Below are positions 43,395 to 52,951 of a DNA stretch of 64,000 nt, in pieces. Under the pieces are notes generated by a model. The model worked only from the letters and a program-made list of their open reading frames with translations. It did not search any database and had not been told where the DNA came from. Source of the DNA: Peterkaempfera podocarpi (GTDB taxonomy: Bacteria; Actinomycetota; Actinomycetes; Streptomycetales; Streptomycetaceae). The stretch spans positions 4,898,001-4,962,000 of the forward strand of contig NZ_CP162102.1 of the NCBI RefSeq assembly GCF_042466665.1, in the 5' to 3' direction. A program made the translations under genes and the position numbers. Positions within the stretch are counted from its first letter, which is position 1, and each line of letters starts with the position of its first letter.

Positions 43395-44725
43395 CCCTCG
43401 ACCGCACCCCGCGCACCCCGGAGGACCTTGCGGCGGCCGTCGGCGAGTGGGCCAGCGCGGAGGAGAGCTACCAGCTGCTCACCGTGGACGTACCGGCCGA
43501 CCACTGGACCGAGGCGCTCACCGCGGCCCGCGACACCCTCGGGCTGGCCTACTTCGACTGGCTGAGCGCCGTCGACGAGCTGGCGGACGGCTTCGCGGTG
43601 GTCGCCCACCTCGCCGCCGTCGGGGATGCGGCCCCGGTCAGGCATCTGCTGCTGCGTACGCGCGTTCCGCGGGACGCCGCCTCGTTGCCGAGCGCCACCG
43701 GCGTCTACGCCGGTGCCTCCTGGCACGAGCGGGAGACCCACGAGATGTTCGGCATCGACTTCCCCGGGCACCCCGGGCTGGCGACGCTGCTGCTGCCGGA
43801 CGGCTTCGAGGGGCACCCGCTGCGCAAGGAGTTCGTGCTGGCCGCGAGGGTGGCCAAGGCCTGGCCCGGCGCCAAGGAGCCCGGCGAGAGCGACCACGGC
43901 GAGGGGCAGCCGGCCGCCGGCCGCCGTCGGATGCTGCCGCCCGGAGTGCCGGACCCCAATGAATGGGGGCCGCTCAAGGGCACCCTGCCGCCGGTTGCCG
44001 AACGCCCCGCCCGGGGCGCGCGCGCCGGAGCCGCGGGGCGCGCCGCGACTGCGGCCGCGGCCGCGGCCGGGCCGGCGGGGGAGCGTCCGGTGCGAGCCGA
44101 TCGTCCCCGTCGTACCCGCAGCGTCAGTGCGGGCTCCGCCAGTCAGGCTGGCGGCCCGGAGACTGCGGAAGCCTCGGAGGCCGCGGCTGCCCCGGGTGCC
44201 GCCGAGTCCCAGGGCTCGCAGGCCCCCGGTGCTTCCGGAGCGCTGCCCGCCGCCGAGGCCGCGCCCGGACCGCAGCGCGAGCGCCGCCGCACCCCCGACG
44301 CGCCCTGGCAGACAGTGGCCACGCCGGAACCGCAGGCGACGGCTGAACCGGAGCTCACGGCCGAGGCGCAGGCGACGGCGGCCGAGCCCGAGCCCGAGCC
44401 CGAGCCCGAGGCAGAGGCTCCGAGCGATCAGGCCGCCGCCGAGCCGGAGACCGGCGGCACCGCACCCCGGGCCGACTCCGCGCCGCAGACCGCAGACGGC
44501 GCAGGCACCGGGCCGCGGGCTGACACCGAGCCTCAGCCCAAGAGCGAGCCGCAGTCCGACGCCCCGAGCGACCAGGCCGTTGCCGAACCCGGGACGGGCG
44601 ACGCCGAGCCGCGGACCGACGCCGAGCCGCAGGCCAACCCCGCGCCGCAGGCCAACCCCGCGCCGCGGACCGACGCCGGGCCGCGTACCGACACCGAGCA
44701 CCGCCCGGATGGAGACGGCGCATGA
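43391..44725 (+). CDS. nuoC: NADH-quinone oxidoreductase subunit C with long disordered tail
   Basis: The 30-kDa subunit of the peripheral arm. Residues 1-165 are the conserved domain with LAYFDWLSAVDEL, VRHLLLRTRVPRD, and the hallmark HERETHEMFGIDFPGHPGL and GHPLRKEF. Residues 170-444 form a low-complexity Ala/Pro/Glu/Gln tail with near-repeats such as EPQ-x-x-AEP and EPEPEPEPE, far beyond the usual 160-230 residue length. A tail this large on an assembly-interface subunit is odd; it may be surface exposed or a binding region. The GTG start overlaps the nuoB stop by 4 nt. No nuoD follows; the next gene is nuoH. Confidence 0.92.
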   Translation: MTLDRTPRTPEDLAAAVGEWASAEESYQLLTVDVPADHWTEALTAARDTLGLAYFDWLSAVDELADGFAVVAHLAAVGDAAPVRHLLLRTRVPRDAASLPSATGVYAGASWHERETHEMFGIDFPGHPGLATLLLPDGFEGHPLRKEFVLAARVAKAWPGAKEPGESDHGEGQPAAGRRRMLPPGVPDPNEWGPLKGTLPPVAERPARGARAGAAGRAATAAAAAAGPAGERPVRADRPRRTRSVSAGSASQAGGPETAEASEAAAAPGAAESQGSQAPGASGALPAAEAAPGPQRERRRTPDAPWQTVATPEPQATAEPELTAEAQATAAEPEPEPEPEAEAPSDQAAAEPETGGTAPRADSAPQTADGAGTGPRADTEPQPKSEPQSDAPSDQAVAEPGTGDAEPRTDAEPQANPAPQANPAPRTDAGPRTDTEHRPDGDGA

Positions 44726-45681
44726 CCTTGCTGGACGCGCTGCTCCGCTGCGTCGCCACCCTTGTCGTCTTTCTGGTGATCCCCCTGGTCATCGGTCAGA
44801 GCGAGCACAAGGTCATGGCCCATATGCAGGGCCGGCTGGGCCCGATGTACGCCGGCGGCTTCCACGGCTGGGCGCAGCTGGTGGCCGACGGCGTGAAGTT
44901 TGTGCAGAAGGAGGAGGTGGTCCCGTCCGGCGCGGACCGCCGCATCTTCCGTCTGGCCCCGGCTGTCGCACTGCTGCCGTACCTGGTGGTGCTGATCGCC
45001 ATCCCGATCGGGCCGAACGGCCTGGTCGGTCAGGCCGTCGACGCCGGTCTCTTCTTTGTGCTGGCCGTGATGGGCGTCGGCGTGCTGGGCTCGCTGATGG
45101 CCGGATGGGCGTCCGCCAACAAGTTCTCCCTCCTCGGCGGTCTTCGCACCGCCGCGCAGTTGATGTCGTACGAGCTGCCGATGCTGCTCGCTGCCGCCTC
45201 GGTGGCCATGGCGGCCGGGACCCTCTCCCTCCCCGGGATCGTCGACGCCTTCCACTGGTGGTGGATCCCGTGGCAGATCGTCGGTGGATTCGTCTTCTTC
45301 ACGGCGGGCCTGGCTGAGCTGCAGCGGCCGCCCTTCGACATGCCGGTGGCCGACTCCGAGATCATCTTCGGCGCGTACACCGAGTACACCGGACTGCGCT
45401 TCGCCCTCTTCCTTCTCGCCGAGTACGCGGGCATCCTCGTCCTCTGTGCGCTGACCACCGTCCTCTTCCTCGGAGGCTGGCACGGTCCGTTCTCGGACGG
45501 GCTGGGCTGGCTCTGGACGCTGCTGAAGACCCTGGTGCTGGCCTTTGTGGTGATCTGGCTGCGTGTGACCTACCCCCGGCTCCGCCAGGACCAGCTGATG
45601 CGCTTCGGCTGGACCGTGCTCATCCCGCTCTCCCTCGCCCAGCTGGTCCTCACCGGCATCGTCAAGGTGGTGATCTCCTGA
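44722..45681 (+). CDS. nuoH: NADH-quinone oxidoreductase subunit H
   Basis: A 319-residue membrane subunit that forms the quinone channel with NuoB/D. Conserved blocks are ERK-type SEHKVMAHMQGRLGPMYAG, QLVADGVKFVQKEEVVPSGAD, RTAAQLMSYELPMLLAAASV, AELQRPPFDMPVADSEI and TEYTGLRFALFLLAEY. About eight hydrophobic segments are present. Its ATG overlaps the nuoC stop by 4 nt. The normal nuoD-E-F-G genes, which lie between C and H in a complete operon, are absent here. Confidence 0.96.
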   Translation: MTLLDALLRCVATLVVFLVIPLVIGQSEHKVMAHMQGRLGPMYAGGFHGWAQLVADGVKFVQKEEVVPSGADRRIFRLAPAVALLPYLVVLIAIPIGPNGLVGQAVDAGLFFVLAVMGVGVLGSLMAGWASANKFSLLGGLRTAAQLMSYELPMLLAAASVAMAAGTLSLPGIVDAFHWWWIPWQIVGGFVFFTAGLAELQRPPFDMPVADSEIIFGAYTEYTGLRFALFLLAEYAGILVLCALTTVLFLGGWHGPFSDGLGWLWTLLKTLVLAFVVIWLRVTYPRLRQDQLMRFGWTVLIPLSLAQLVLTGIVKVVIS

Positions 45682-46310
45682 TGGCACCCCTCCCCGGCCG
45701 CGGCCTGGCCAAGGGCCTCGCTGTCACCCTGCGGACGATGACCCGCAGGTCCGTCACCGCGCAGTACCCCGAGGTGCAGCCCGAGCTGCCGCCGCGCAGC
45801 CGCGGCGTCATCGGCCTGCTCGAGGAGAACTGCACGGTCTGCATGCTCTGTGCCCGTGAATGCCCGGACTGGTGCATCTACATCGACTCCCACAAGGAGA
45901 CGCTGCCCGCCACCGATCCGGGCGCCCGGGCCCGCACCCGCAATGTGCTCGACCGCTTCGCCATCGACTTCTCGCTCTGCATGTACTGCGGTATCTGCAT
46001 CGAGGTCTGTCCGTTCGACGCACTGTTCTGGTCGCCCGAGTTCGAGTACGCCGAGACCGACATCCTCGACCTCACCCATGAGCGGGACCGGCTCCGCGAG
46101 TGGATGTGGACCGTGCCCGCCCCGCCCGCCCTGGACCCCTCCGCCGAGGAGCCCAAGGAGATCGCCGCCGCCCGCAAGGCCGCCGACAAGCTCGCCACCG
46201 CCGCCGCAGCAGCCCGGACCGCGTCCCGGACCGCACCGGAGACCGAGGGCGCCACCGGAACCGCTACGGCCGTCCCGGCGGAGAGCACAGAGGAGCAGCA
46301 GGACAAGTGA
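45681..46310 (+). CDS. nuoI: NADH-quinone oxidoreductase subunit I
   Basis: An 8Fe ferredoxin-like subunit carrying clusters N6a and N6b between the peripheral arm and NuoB. The two CxxCxxCxxxCP motifs are CTVCMLCARECP and CMYCGICIEVCP. The C-terminal about 55 residues are an Ala/Glu-rich tail not found in short NuoI proteins. The ATG shares one base with the nuoH stop (TGATG), implying reinitiation. Confidence 0.96.
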   Translation: MAPLPGRGLAKGLAVTLRTMTRRSVTAQYPEVQPELPPRSRGVIGLLEENCTVCMLCARECPDWCIYIDSHKETLPATDPGARARTRNVLDRFAIDFSLCMYCGICIEVCPFDALFWSPEFEYAETDILDLTHERDRLREWMWTVPAPPALDPSAEEPKEIAAARKAADKLATAAAAARTASRTAPETEGATGTATAVPAESTEEQQDK

Positions 46311-46996
46311 CCGCAGCCCCCGCCACCTCCGTCCTCCTCGCCGCCGGCCCGCTCTCCTCCCAAGGCCACTCCTTTCTCTCGCCCACCGGGGTCGAGATCG
46401 TCTTCGTCCTGGTCGGCCTGGCCGTCCTCGGCTCCGCCGTGCTCTCCGTCAGCACCCGCCAGCTGGTCCATGCAGCGCTCTGGCTGGTGGTGGCGCTCGG
46501 CGGGCTGGCCGTCGAGTTCCTGCTGCTGACCGCAGAATTCATCGCCTGGGTCCAGGTCCTCATCTACATCGGCTCCATCGTGGTGCTGGTGCTCTTCGGC
46601 CTGATGCTCACCAAGGCGCCCATAGGCCGCTCGCCCGACGCGGACTCCGGCAACCGGCCGGTCGCCCTCGGGGTGGCCGTGGTGGCCGCCGCCACGCTGG
46701 TCACCCTGGTCGTCGACGCCTTCCGGACCACCTGGGTGGACCTCGGCGCGGGGGCCGGCAGCGCCGAGGTCACCGGGGTGAGCCTCTTCCGCCACTGGGT
46801 GCTGCCGTTCGAAGCGCTCTCCGTACTCCTCCTCGCCGCCCTTGTCGGCGCGGTGGTGCTCTCCCGCAGCGAGAAGGCCCGCACCGCGCTCCGCCCGCCA
46901 CGGCCCCGCCCCGGCAGAGCGACCTCCATCCCTCGCCCGGCCGCCCCCGGACCGGCCGGCGTCCCGGCCCCCGCGAACCCCCCGCAGGAGCGCTGA
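46307..46996 (+). CDS. nuoJ: NADH-quinone oxidoreductase subunit J
   Basis: A membrane subunit of about 229 residues with five hydrophobic segments: VEIVFVLVGLAVLGSAVL, LVHAALWLVVALGGLAVEFL, and AWVQVLIYIGSIVVLVLFGLM, the last being the conserved piece with the pi-bulge helix. A Pro/Arg-rich tail closes it. The GTG start overlaps the nuoI stop by 4 nt. It is part of the proton-translocating membrane arm. Confidence 0.93.
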   Translation: MTAAPATSVLLAAGPLSSQGHSFLSPTGVEIVFVLVGLAVLGSAVLSVSTRQLVHAALWLVVALGGLAVEFLLLTAEFIAWVQVLIYIGSIVVLVLFGLMLTKAPIGRSPDADSGNRPVALGVAVVAAATLVTLVVDAFRTTWVDLGAGAGSAEVTGVSLFRHWVLPFEALSVLLLAALVGAVVLSRSEKARTALRPPRPRPGRATSIPRPAAPGPAGVPAPANPPQER

Positions 46997-47002
46997 CCGC
47001 CG

Positions 47003-47377
47003 ATGCACCTCGCCTATCCCGCCGTCCTCGCCGCGCTGCTCTTCTGCATCGGCCTCTACGGTGTGCTCGCGCGGCGCAACGCCGTCCTCGTCCTGATGTC
47101 CGTCGAGCTGATGCTCAACGCCGTCAATCTCAACCTGGTGGCCTTCGACGTCTGGCTGCGCGACACCCTCCACGCCGGCCAGGCGCTCACCCTCTTCACC
47201 ATCACCGTCGCCGCCGCGGAGATCGGCCTTGGCCTCGCCATCGTGCTCATGGTCTTCCGCACCCGCGGCACCGCCGATGTGGACCGGCTCCGCGACCTCA
47301 CCGACAGCATCGCATCCACCACTGACAGTCCGCCCCGACAGGAAGCCGACCCGGTGAAGGGCAAGGCCGCCGCATGA
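47003..47377 (+). CDS. nuoK: NADH-quinone oxidoreductase subunit K
   Basis: A 124-residue subunit with three TM helices and the conserved glutamates involved in proton transfer: VLVLMSVELMLNAVNLNLVAF and TVAAAEIGLGLAIVLMVF. The start lies 6 nt after the nuoJ stop, with GGAG in the end of nuoJ. The C-terminal 25 residues are polar. The stop overlaps nuoL by 4 nt. Confidence 0.95.
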   Translation: MHLAYPAVLAALLFCIGLYGVLARRNAVLVLMSVELMLNAVNLNLVAFDVWLRDTLHAGQALTLFTITVAAAEIGLGLAIVLMVFRTRGTADVDRLRDLTDSIASTTDSPPRQEADPVKGKAAA

Positions 47378-49581
47378 CCGTCACCCTCGCCGCGCTGGTC
47401 CCCGCGCTGCCCGCGCTCGGCGCCGCAGGCGGGCTCGCCGCCGGCCGGCGCGCCCCCGGCTTCGTCCGGCCGCTCGCCGTACTCCCCGTCGCCGCCTCCG
47501 CCGTGCTCGCCGTACTGGTCGCCCTGGACCTGGGCACCGGCAGGGTCCTGGACGCCGCCACCAGGCTCACCCCCACCGGCGGGCCCGACATCGACCTGGC
47601 ACTGCACCTGGACGGCTTCTCCACCGCCATCGGCGTGCTGGTCGGGATCGTCGCCACCTGTGTGCAGATCTACTCCACCGCCTATCTGCGCGACGACCCC
47701 CGCTACCCCTCCTACGCAGCCCTGGTCTCGCTGTTCACCGCGGCCATGCTGCTGGTGGTCTACTCCGGCGACCTCATCGTGCTGCTGGTCGGCTGGGAGA
47801 TCATGGGCATCTGCTCGTACTTCCTGATCGGCCACCACTGGGAGACCGCGGACGCCCGCTCCGCTTCCCTCAAGGCCTTCCTGGTCACCAAGCTCGGCGA
47901 CGTTCCCTTCCTGTTCGGCATCTTCGCGCTGGGCGCCGACGCCGGGACCTTCCGGATCAGCGGCGTCCTGGACGCCGCCGCCCACGGCCGGCTGGGGCAC
48001 CCCACCCTGGTGGCGCTGCTGCTGCTCGCCGGAGTCGCCGGCAAGTCGGCCCAGTTCCCCCTGCACACCTGGCTCCCGGACGCGATGGCCGGCCCCACCC
48101 CGGTCTCCGCGCTGATCCACGCCGCCACCATGGTCGCGGCCGGCATCTACCTGGTCGCCCGGCTCCTCCCGGTCTATCTGCAGTCCGGCGCCGCCCTGGT
48201 CGTCCTGGCCGTCATGGCAGCCGTCACCATGATCGGCTCCGGTCTCTGCGCCCTCGCCCAGGACGACATCAAACGCGTCCTCGCCTACTCCACCGTCGGC
48301 CAGCTCGGCTACATGGCGGGCTCGCTCGCCTCCGGCGACCGCGACGCGGCCGTCTTCCACCTGCTCTCCCACGGCTTCTTCAAGGCGCTGCTCTTCCTCG
48401 CCGCCGGTGTGGTCATCCATGCCGCCCACACCAACTCGCTCACCGCGATGTCCCGGATGCCGGGGTTGCGGAACCGCGTCCCGGACGCCTACTGGACCAT
48501 GGGCATCGGTCTGGTCGCCCTGGTCGGCCTGCCGCCGTTCGCCGGCTTCTTCTCCAAGGAGTCGGTGCTCACCGCCGCCGAGCACGCCGCCCACGGCGAA
48601 GCGCTCACCCGGGGCCTTGGCCCGGCCGACGCCGTGCCCACCTCGGCAGGCTGGATCGTGCTGGTCGCCGGACTGGTCACGGTGGTACTGACCGCCGCCT
48701 ACGCCACCCGGCTCTGGCTGCTGGCCTTCCATGCCCCCGCGGCCCGCCCCGTCGTCGCCGCCTACTCCGGCGAGGACACCGCGGACCGCCCCGCAGAGCC
48801 GTCCGCCATGCGCTGGCCGCTGTGGGTACTGGCCGTCCCCACCATGGCCTTCGGTGTCGCGGGCCTGCGCGACGACTGGCTGCCGTCCCTGCTGGACGGC
48901 GGCTCGCTCCGCCCCACCCTCACCACCGCCGTCCTCGGCACCGGCCTTGCCGTGGTGGGCGTCCTCGCCGCCTACACGGCCTGGCGCAGCGCCTCCCAGC
49001 AGGTCACCCGGGCCCAGGCCCACGCCGCCAACGCGGTCCTGGAACGTGCCGCGCTGGACCACGCCGTCCGTCCCGCCGGAACCGAGGCCACCCCGGAGGA
49101 GACCCCGGCCGACCTCGCCGCCGACCTGCAGACCACCGCCGCCGAGACCGTCGAGGCCCCCGAGGCCGTCGTGCCTGCCGCGACCGTGCCTGCTGAGACC
49201 GCGCCAGCCGCGACCGCGCCGCCCGCCGTGCCGCCCACGCACGAGGCCATCGCTGCCGCCGTGGCCGCAGCCGAGGCCGTCCCCCTCACCCCGGACCCGG
49301 CCCGCGCCCTCCTCGGCCCGCTGCTCACCCCGGCCACCCGCGGCTTCGGCGTCGACCGTGCCTACAGCACGCTCTTCGTACTCCCCTTCACCGCGGCCGC
49401 CCGCCTGGTCCGCTTCTTGGACCGCGAGGTCGTCGAGGGCTATGTCAACGGCTCCGGGCTCGGAGCCCGCTGGCTGGGCGCCGCCGTCCGCCGCGCCCAG
49501 ACCGGCAACGCCCAGACCTACCTCGGCGCCCTGCTGGCCGGTGCCGTGATCATCGCCGTCGCCGTGGCGGTGCGCACATGA
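47374..49581 (+). CDS. nuoL: NADH-quinone oxidoreductase subunit L
   Basis: A 735-residue antiporter-like subunit, the distal proton pump. Landmarks are HLDGFSTAIGVLVGIVATCVQ, LIVLLVGWEIMGICSYFLIG with the key Glu, SAQFPLHTWLPDAMAGPTPVSALIHAATMV with its functional Lys and His, and DIKRVLAYSTVGQLGYM. The long lateral helix region near residues 540-640 holds a Thr/Ala/Pro/Glu-rich insertion (roughly residues 560-630). The C-terminal anchoring helix is intact. ATGA overlap with nuoK. Confidence 0.95.
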   Translation: MTVTLAALVPALPALGAAGGLAAGRRAPGFVRPLAVLPVAASAVLAVLVALDLGTGRVLDAATRLTPTGGPDIDLALHLDGFSTAIGVLVGIVATCVQIYSTAYLRDDPRYPSYAALVSLFTAAMLLVVYSGDLIVLLVGWEIMGICSYFLIGHHWETADARSASLKAFLVTKLGDVPFLFGIFALGADAGTFRISGVLDAAAHGRLGHPTLVALLLLAGVAGKSAQFPLHTWLPDAMAGPTPVSALIHAATMVAAGIYLVARLLPVYLQSGAALVVLAVMAAVTMIGSGLCALAQDDIKRVLAYSTVGQLGYMAGSLASGDRDAAVFHLLSHGFFKALLFLAAGVVIHAAHTNSLTAMSRMPGLRNRVPDAYWTMGIGLVALVGLPPFAGFFSKESVLTAAEHAAHGEALTRGLGPADAVPTSAGWIVLVAGLVTVVLTAAYATRLWLLAFHAPAARPVVAAYSGEDTADRPAEPSAMRWPLWVLAVPTMAFGVAGLRDDWLPSLLDGGSLRPTLTTAVLGTGLAVVGVLAAYTAWRSASQQVTRAQAHAANAVLERAALDHAVRPAGTEATPEETPADLAADLQTTAAETVEAPEAVVPAATVPAETAPAATAPPAVPPTHEAIAAAVAAAEAVPLTPDPARALLGPLLTPATRGFGVDRAYSTLFVLPFTAAARLVRFLDREVVEGYVNGSGLGARWLGAAVRRAQTGNAQTYLGALLAGAVIIAVAVAVRT

Positions 49582-49648
49582 CCGCCCGCACCCCGCGCGC
49601 CCCCGGCCACCCCGCAGCAGCACCAGCCCCCCTCACGGAGACCGCCCG

Positions 49649-51226
49649 ATGAACGCAGTCCTCATCGCACTCCTCCTGCTGCCGCTGCTCGGCGCCGCCG
49701 CCACCCTGGTCCCGCGCGCCTTCGGCGCAGACCCGGCCATCAGGGGCCGCCGCGCCCTGCAGTTCGGCACCGCCGTCACCGGCGCGGTGCTGCTGCTCTC
49801 CATCGCCCTCGCGGCAGGCTTCGACCACGACCACCCCGCGCGGATGCAGGCCACCACCGACGTGTCCTGGATCCCCGCCCTGGATGTGCGGCTCCACCTC
49901 GGCGTCGACGGAGTCTCGCTGCCGCTGCTGGTCCTCACCGCGCTGCTCAGCTTCCTCTGTGCGCTCTACTCCACCCGCCGTCTCCCCGACGGCCCCGGCA
50001 CCCCCTCCCCGCTGGCCTTCACGGGCCTGCTGCTGCTCCTCCAGGTCGGCATGCTGAGCACCTTCGCCGTGCTGGACCTGCTGCTCTTCTTCATCGCCTT
50101 CGAGATCGTGCTGATCCCGATGTACTTCCTCATCGCCCGCTGGGGCGGCGAAGGACGCGGCCCCGCCGCCAACCGCTTCATCCTCTACACCCTGCTCGGC
50201 TCCGCGGTGATGCTCCTCGGCCTGCTGCTCCTCGGCAGCAAGGCGGGGACCTTCGACATGACCGCCCTGGCCGCCCGCCACGGCACCGGCCTCTCCCACA
50301 CCACCCAGGTCCTCGCGGCCCTCGCCATCGGCCTCGGCCTCGCCGTCAAGGCCCCCATGTGGCCGCTGCACAGCTGGCTGCCCGACGCGCACACCGCAGC
50401 CCCCACCGCCGGCTCCGTACTGCTCGCCGGCGTCCTGCTGAAGATGGGCACCTACGGCTTCGTCCGTGTCGTCCTGCCCTCCGCGCCCGACGGCGCCCAC
50501 ACCCTCGCCCCCTATCTGGGCGCCCTCGCCGCCATCGGCATCGTCTACGGCTCCCTCGCCTGCCTCGCCCTGGCCCGCCCCGGGGCCAAGGGCGACCTCA
50601 AGCGGCTGATCGCCTACTCCTCCGTCGGACACATGGGCTTTGTGCTGCTCGGCATCGCCACCCTCACCCCCGTCGGCATCAACGGCGCACTCTTCGCCAA
50701 CATCGGCCACGGACTGATCACCGGTCTGCTGTTCTTCCTGGTCGGCGCGATCAAGGACCGCTACGGCACCGCCGACCTCGACTCCCTCGCCGGAGCCACC
50801 ACCGCCACAGGTGCGGCCCTCTACGGACGCGCCCCCCGCCTCGGCGGGCTGCTCGCCTTCGCCGCCGTCGCCAGCCTCGGGCTGCCGGGGCTGGCCGGCT
50901 TCTGGGGCGAACTGCTCGCCATGTTCGGCTCCTTCCACCCCGCCGCAGGGCTCCAGCGCCCCACCTACCTGGTCTTCATGGCCCTGGCCGGCCTCGGCAC
51001 CCTCCTCACCGCCGCCTATCTGCTGACCGTCGTACGCCGCGTCTGCATGGGCGACCCCGCCGAGGCACCCCGCCCCACCACCACCGGCGCCATCGCGGAC
51101 GTCAAGCCCTACGAGGCAGCGGCCTGGACCCCCCTCGCCGCCCTCACCGTGCTCGCCGGATTGTGGCCCGCCCTCCTCCTGGGACTCTCCGCCCCGGCGG
51201 TCAAGAGCCTGCTCGGAGGTGGCTGA
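49649..51226 (+). CDS. nuoM: NADH-quinone oxidoreductase subunit M
   Basis: A 525-residue antiporter-like subunit. Conserved blocks are LHLGVDGVSLPLLVLTALLSF, FFIAFEIVLIPMYFLIARWGG with the key Glu, VKAPMWPLHSWLPDAHTAAPTAGSVLLAG and DLKRLIAYSSVGHMGFV. It follows nuoL after a 67-bp gap, the largest in this operon, with GGAGACC upstream of the ATG. It forms one of the proton channels in the membrane arm. Confidence 0.96.
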   Translation: MNAVLIALLLLPLLGAAATLVPRAFGADPAIRGRRALQFGTAVTGAVLLLSIALAAGFDHDHPARMQATTDVSWIPALDVRLHLGVDGVSLPLLVLTALLSFLCALYSTRRLPDGPGTPSPLAFTGLLLLLQVGMLSTFAVLDLLLFFIAFEIVLIPMYFLIARWGGEGRGPAANRFILYTLLGSAVMLLGLLLLGSKAGTFDMTALAARHGTGLSHTTQVLAALAIGLGLAVKAPMWPLHSWLPDAHTAAPTAGSVLLAGVLLKMGTYGFVRVVLPSAPDGAHTLAPYLGALAAIGIVYGSLACLALARPGAKGDLKRLIAYSSVGHMGFVLLGIATLTPVGINGALFANIGHGLITGLLFFLVGAIKDRYGTADLDSLAGATTATGAALYGRAPRLGGLLAFAAVASLGLPGLAGFWGELLAMFGSFHPAAGLQRPTYLVFMALAGLGTLLTAAYLLTVVRRVCMGDPAEAPRPTTTGAIADVKPYEAAAWTPLAALTVLAGLWPALLLGLSAPAVKSLLGGG

Positions 51227-51228
51227 CC

Positions 51229-52839
51229 GTGCCGCTCACCAGCCTCCCCGCCGCCACTCCCACCCCTGGGCAGCCCCCCATGACCGCCGTGACCGCACAC
51301 CACCTCGCCGACCTGGCCGTCGCCGACCCCGGGGCACTCATTCAGTCCGTCGACTGGACCGCGATCGCCCCGCCACTGATCGCGGCCATCGCCGCCCTCG
51401 CCGTACTGGTCGCCGACCTCTGGCTGCCCGCCCACCGCAAGCAGCTGCTCGGCTGGGGCAGCATCGCCGCCCTCGCCGTCGCGCTGCTCGCCCTCGTCCC
51501 CCTGCGCCACGGCGACCACGCCACCTTCTGCCTGAAAACCGTAGCGGCCGCCACTGACAACGCCGGCTGCTCCTATGTCGCCGACCACTTCGCCCTGGTC
51601 TTCCAGCTGATCGCCCTGGGCGGCGCGCTGCTCACCGCCCTGCTCTCGCTGCACACCGTGGACGAGCAGGCGCTGCCCGCGGGCGAGTACTGGTTCCTGC
51701 TGCTCAGCAGCGCCACCGGCGCCGCCCTGCTGCCCGCCTCCCGCGACCTCGCCACCCTGGTGATCGCGCTGGAGACGGTCTCCCTCCCCGCCTTCGCGCT
51801 GGTGGGCCTGCGCCGCGACCGGCTCGGCGGCGAGGCCGCCCTCAAGTTCTTCCTCTCCTCGGTCACCGCGACCGCTGTGATGCTGCTCGGTGTCAGCTTC
51901 GTCTACGCCGCCGGCGGCTCGCTCCATCTGACCGTCCTCGCCGACGGCCTGGACCACGCGCCCGCCCAGCTCCAGCACCTCGCCCAGGCCGGAGCCGCCC
52001 TCACCCTGGTCGGCTTCGCCTTCAAGGTCGCCGCGGTCCCCTTCCACTTCTGGCTGCCGGACACCTACGCCGGCGCCCCCGTCCCGGTCGCCGCCTACCT
52101 CTCCGTGGTCTCCAAGGCCGCCGGGCTCGCCGGAATCGCCCTCGTCACCGCCGTCGCCTTCCGCCCCTACGGCCACACCTGGGGTCTGCTGCTGGCGGTC
52201 CTCGCCGCCGCCACCATGACGGCGGGCAATGTCGCGGCGCTGCGGCAGCGCCCCGACACACCGCGCAGCGCGGTACGCCTCCTCGCCTGGTCCTCCATCG
52301 GCCAGGCCGGCTACCTGCTGGTTCCGCTCGCCGCCGCCGGATACGGGCACGGCGGCAACGCCATCGCCGCCACCGCCGCGTACGCCCTGGTCTACGCGGT
52401 GGTCAACCTGGGTGCCTTCGCCGTCGTCGCGGTCGTGGGCCGCAGCGCCCCCGAGAACCGGCTCAGCGACTACCGCGCGCTCTTCTCCCGCCGTCCGGCG
52501 GCCGCTCTGGCCCTGGGCTTCGCCCTGCTCTGCCTGGCCGGACTGCCCCCAGGCGTGGTCGGGGTCCTGGCCAAGGTGGTGGTCTTCCGCGCCGCCGTGG
52601 ACGCCGGGCTCGGCTGGCTGGCCGTGGTCATGGCCGTCAATGTGGTCATCGCCCTGTACTACTACCTGCGGTGGACGGCCAAGCTCTTCGCCGCCGTGCC
52701 CGAAGGCGCCCCGCAGCCGTCCGGGCAGCGCACCCCCGCCCCGCTGGGGGCCGCCGTCGCCCTGACGGCGGCCGGGGCGGTCGTGCTGTCGCTGGCGCCC
52801 CAGGCGGTCCTCCAGGTGCTCGGAACCGGCCTCTTCTGA
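51229..52839 (+). CDS. nuoN: NADH-quinone oxidoreductase subunit N
   Basis: A 536-residue antiporter-like subunit. Key blocks are DLATLVIALETVSLPAFALVG, GEAALKFFLSSVTATAVMLLG, FKVAAVPFHFWLPDTYAGAPVPVAAYLSVVSK and LLAWSSIGQAGYLLVPL. The GTG at 51229, 2 nt after the nuoM stop and preceded by GGAGGTGG, is preferred over an ATG at 51280. It ends the operon; htpX follows after 112 bp. Confidence 0.94.
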   Translation: MPLTSLPAATPTPGQPPMTAVTAHHLADLAVADPGALIQSVDWTAIAPPLIAAIAALAVLVADLWLPAHRKQLLGWGSIAALAVALLALVPLRHGDHATFCLKTVAAATDNAGCSYVADHFALVFQLIALGGALLTALLSLHTVDEQALPAGEYWFLLLSSATGAALLPASRDLATLVIALETVSLPAFALVGLRRDRLGGEAALKFFLSSVTATAVMLLGVSFVYAAGGSLHLTVLADGLDHAPAQLQHLAQAGAALTLVGFAFKVAAVPFHFWLPDTYAGAPVPVAAYLSVVSKAAGLAGIALVTAVAFRPYGHTWGLLLAVLAAATMTAGNVAALRQRPDTPRSAVRLLAWSSIGQAGYLLVPLAAAGYGHGGNAIAATAAYALVYAVVNLGAFAVVAVVGRSAPENRLSDYRALFSRRPAAALALGFALLCLAGLPPGVVGVLAKVVVFRAAVDAGLGWLAVVMAVNVVIALYYYLRWTAKLFAAVPEGAPQPSGQRTPAPLGAAVALTAAGAVVLSLAPQAVLQVLGTGLF

Positions 52840-52951
52840 CGCTCCCCGGTTGCGTACGGCCCGCCGACAGGGCAGAAGGGAACCAGGACCGCGTGTCCCC
52901 ACGTTGGTCCGACTAGAAGGCTTACCCGTCGCACGTCTTGGAGGGCCGGCC

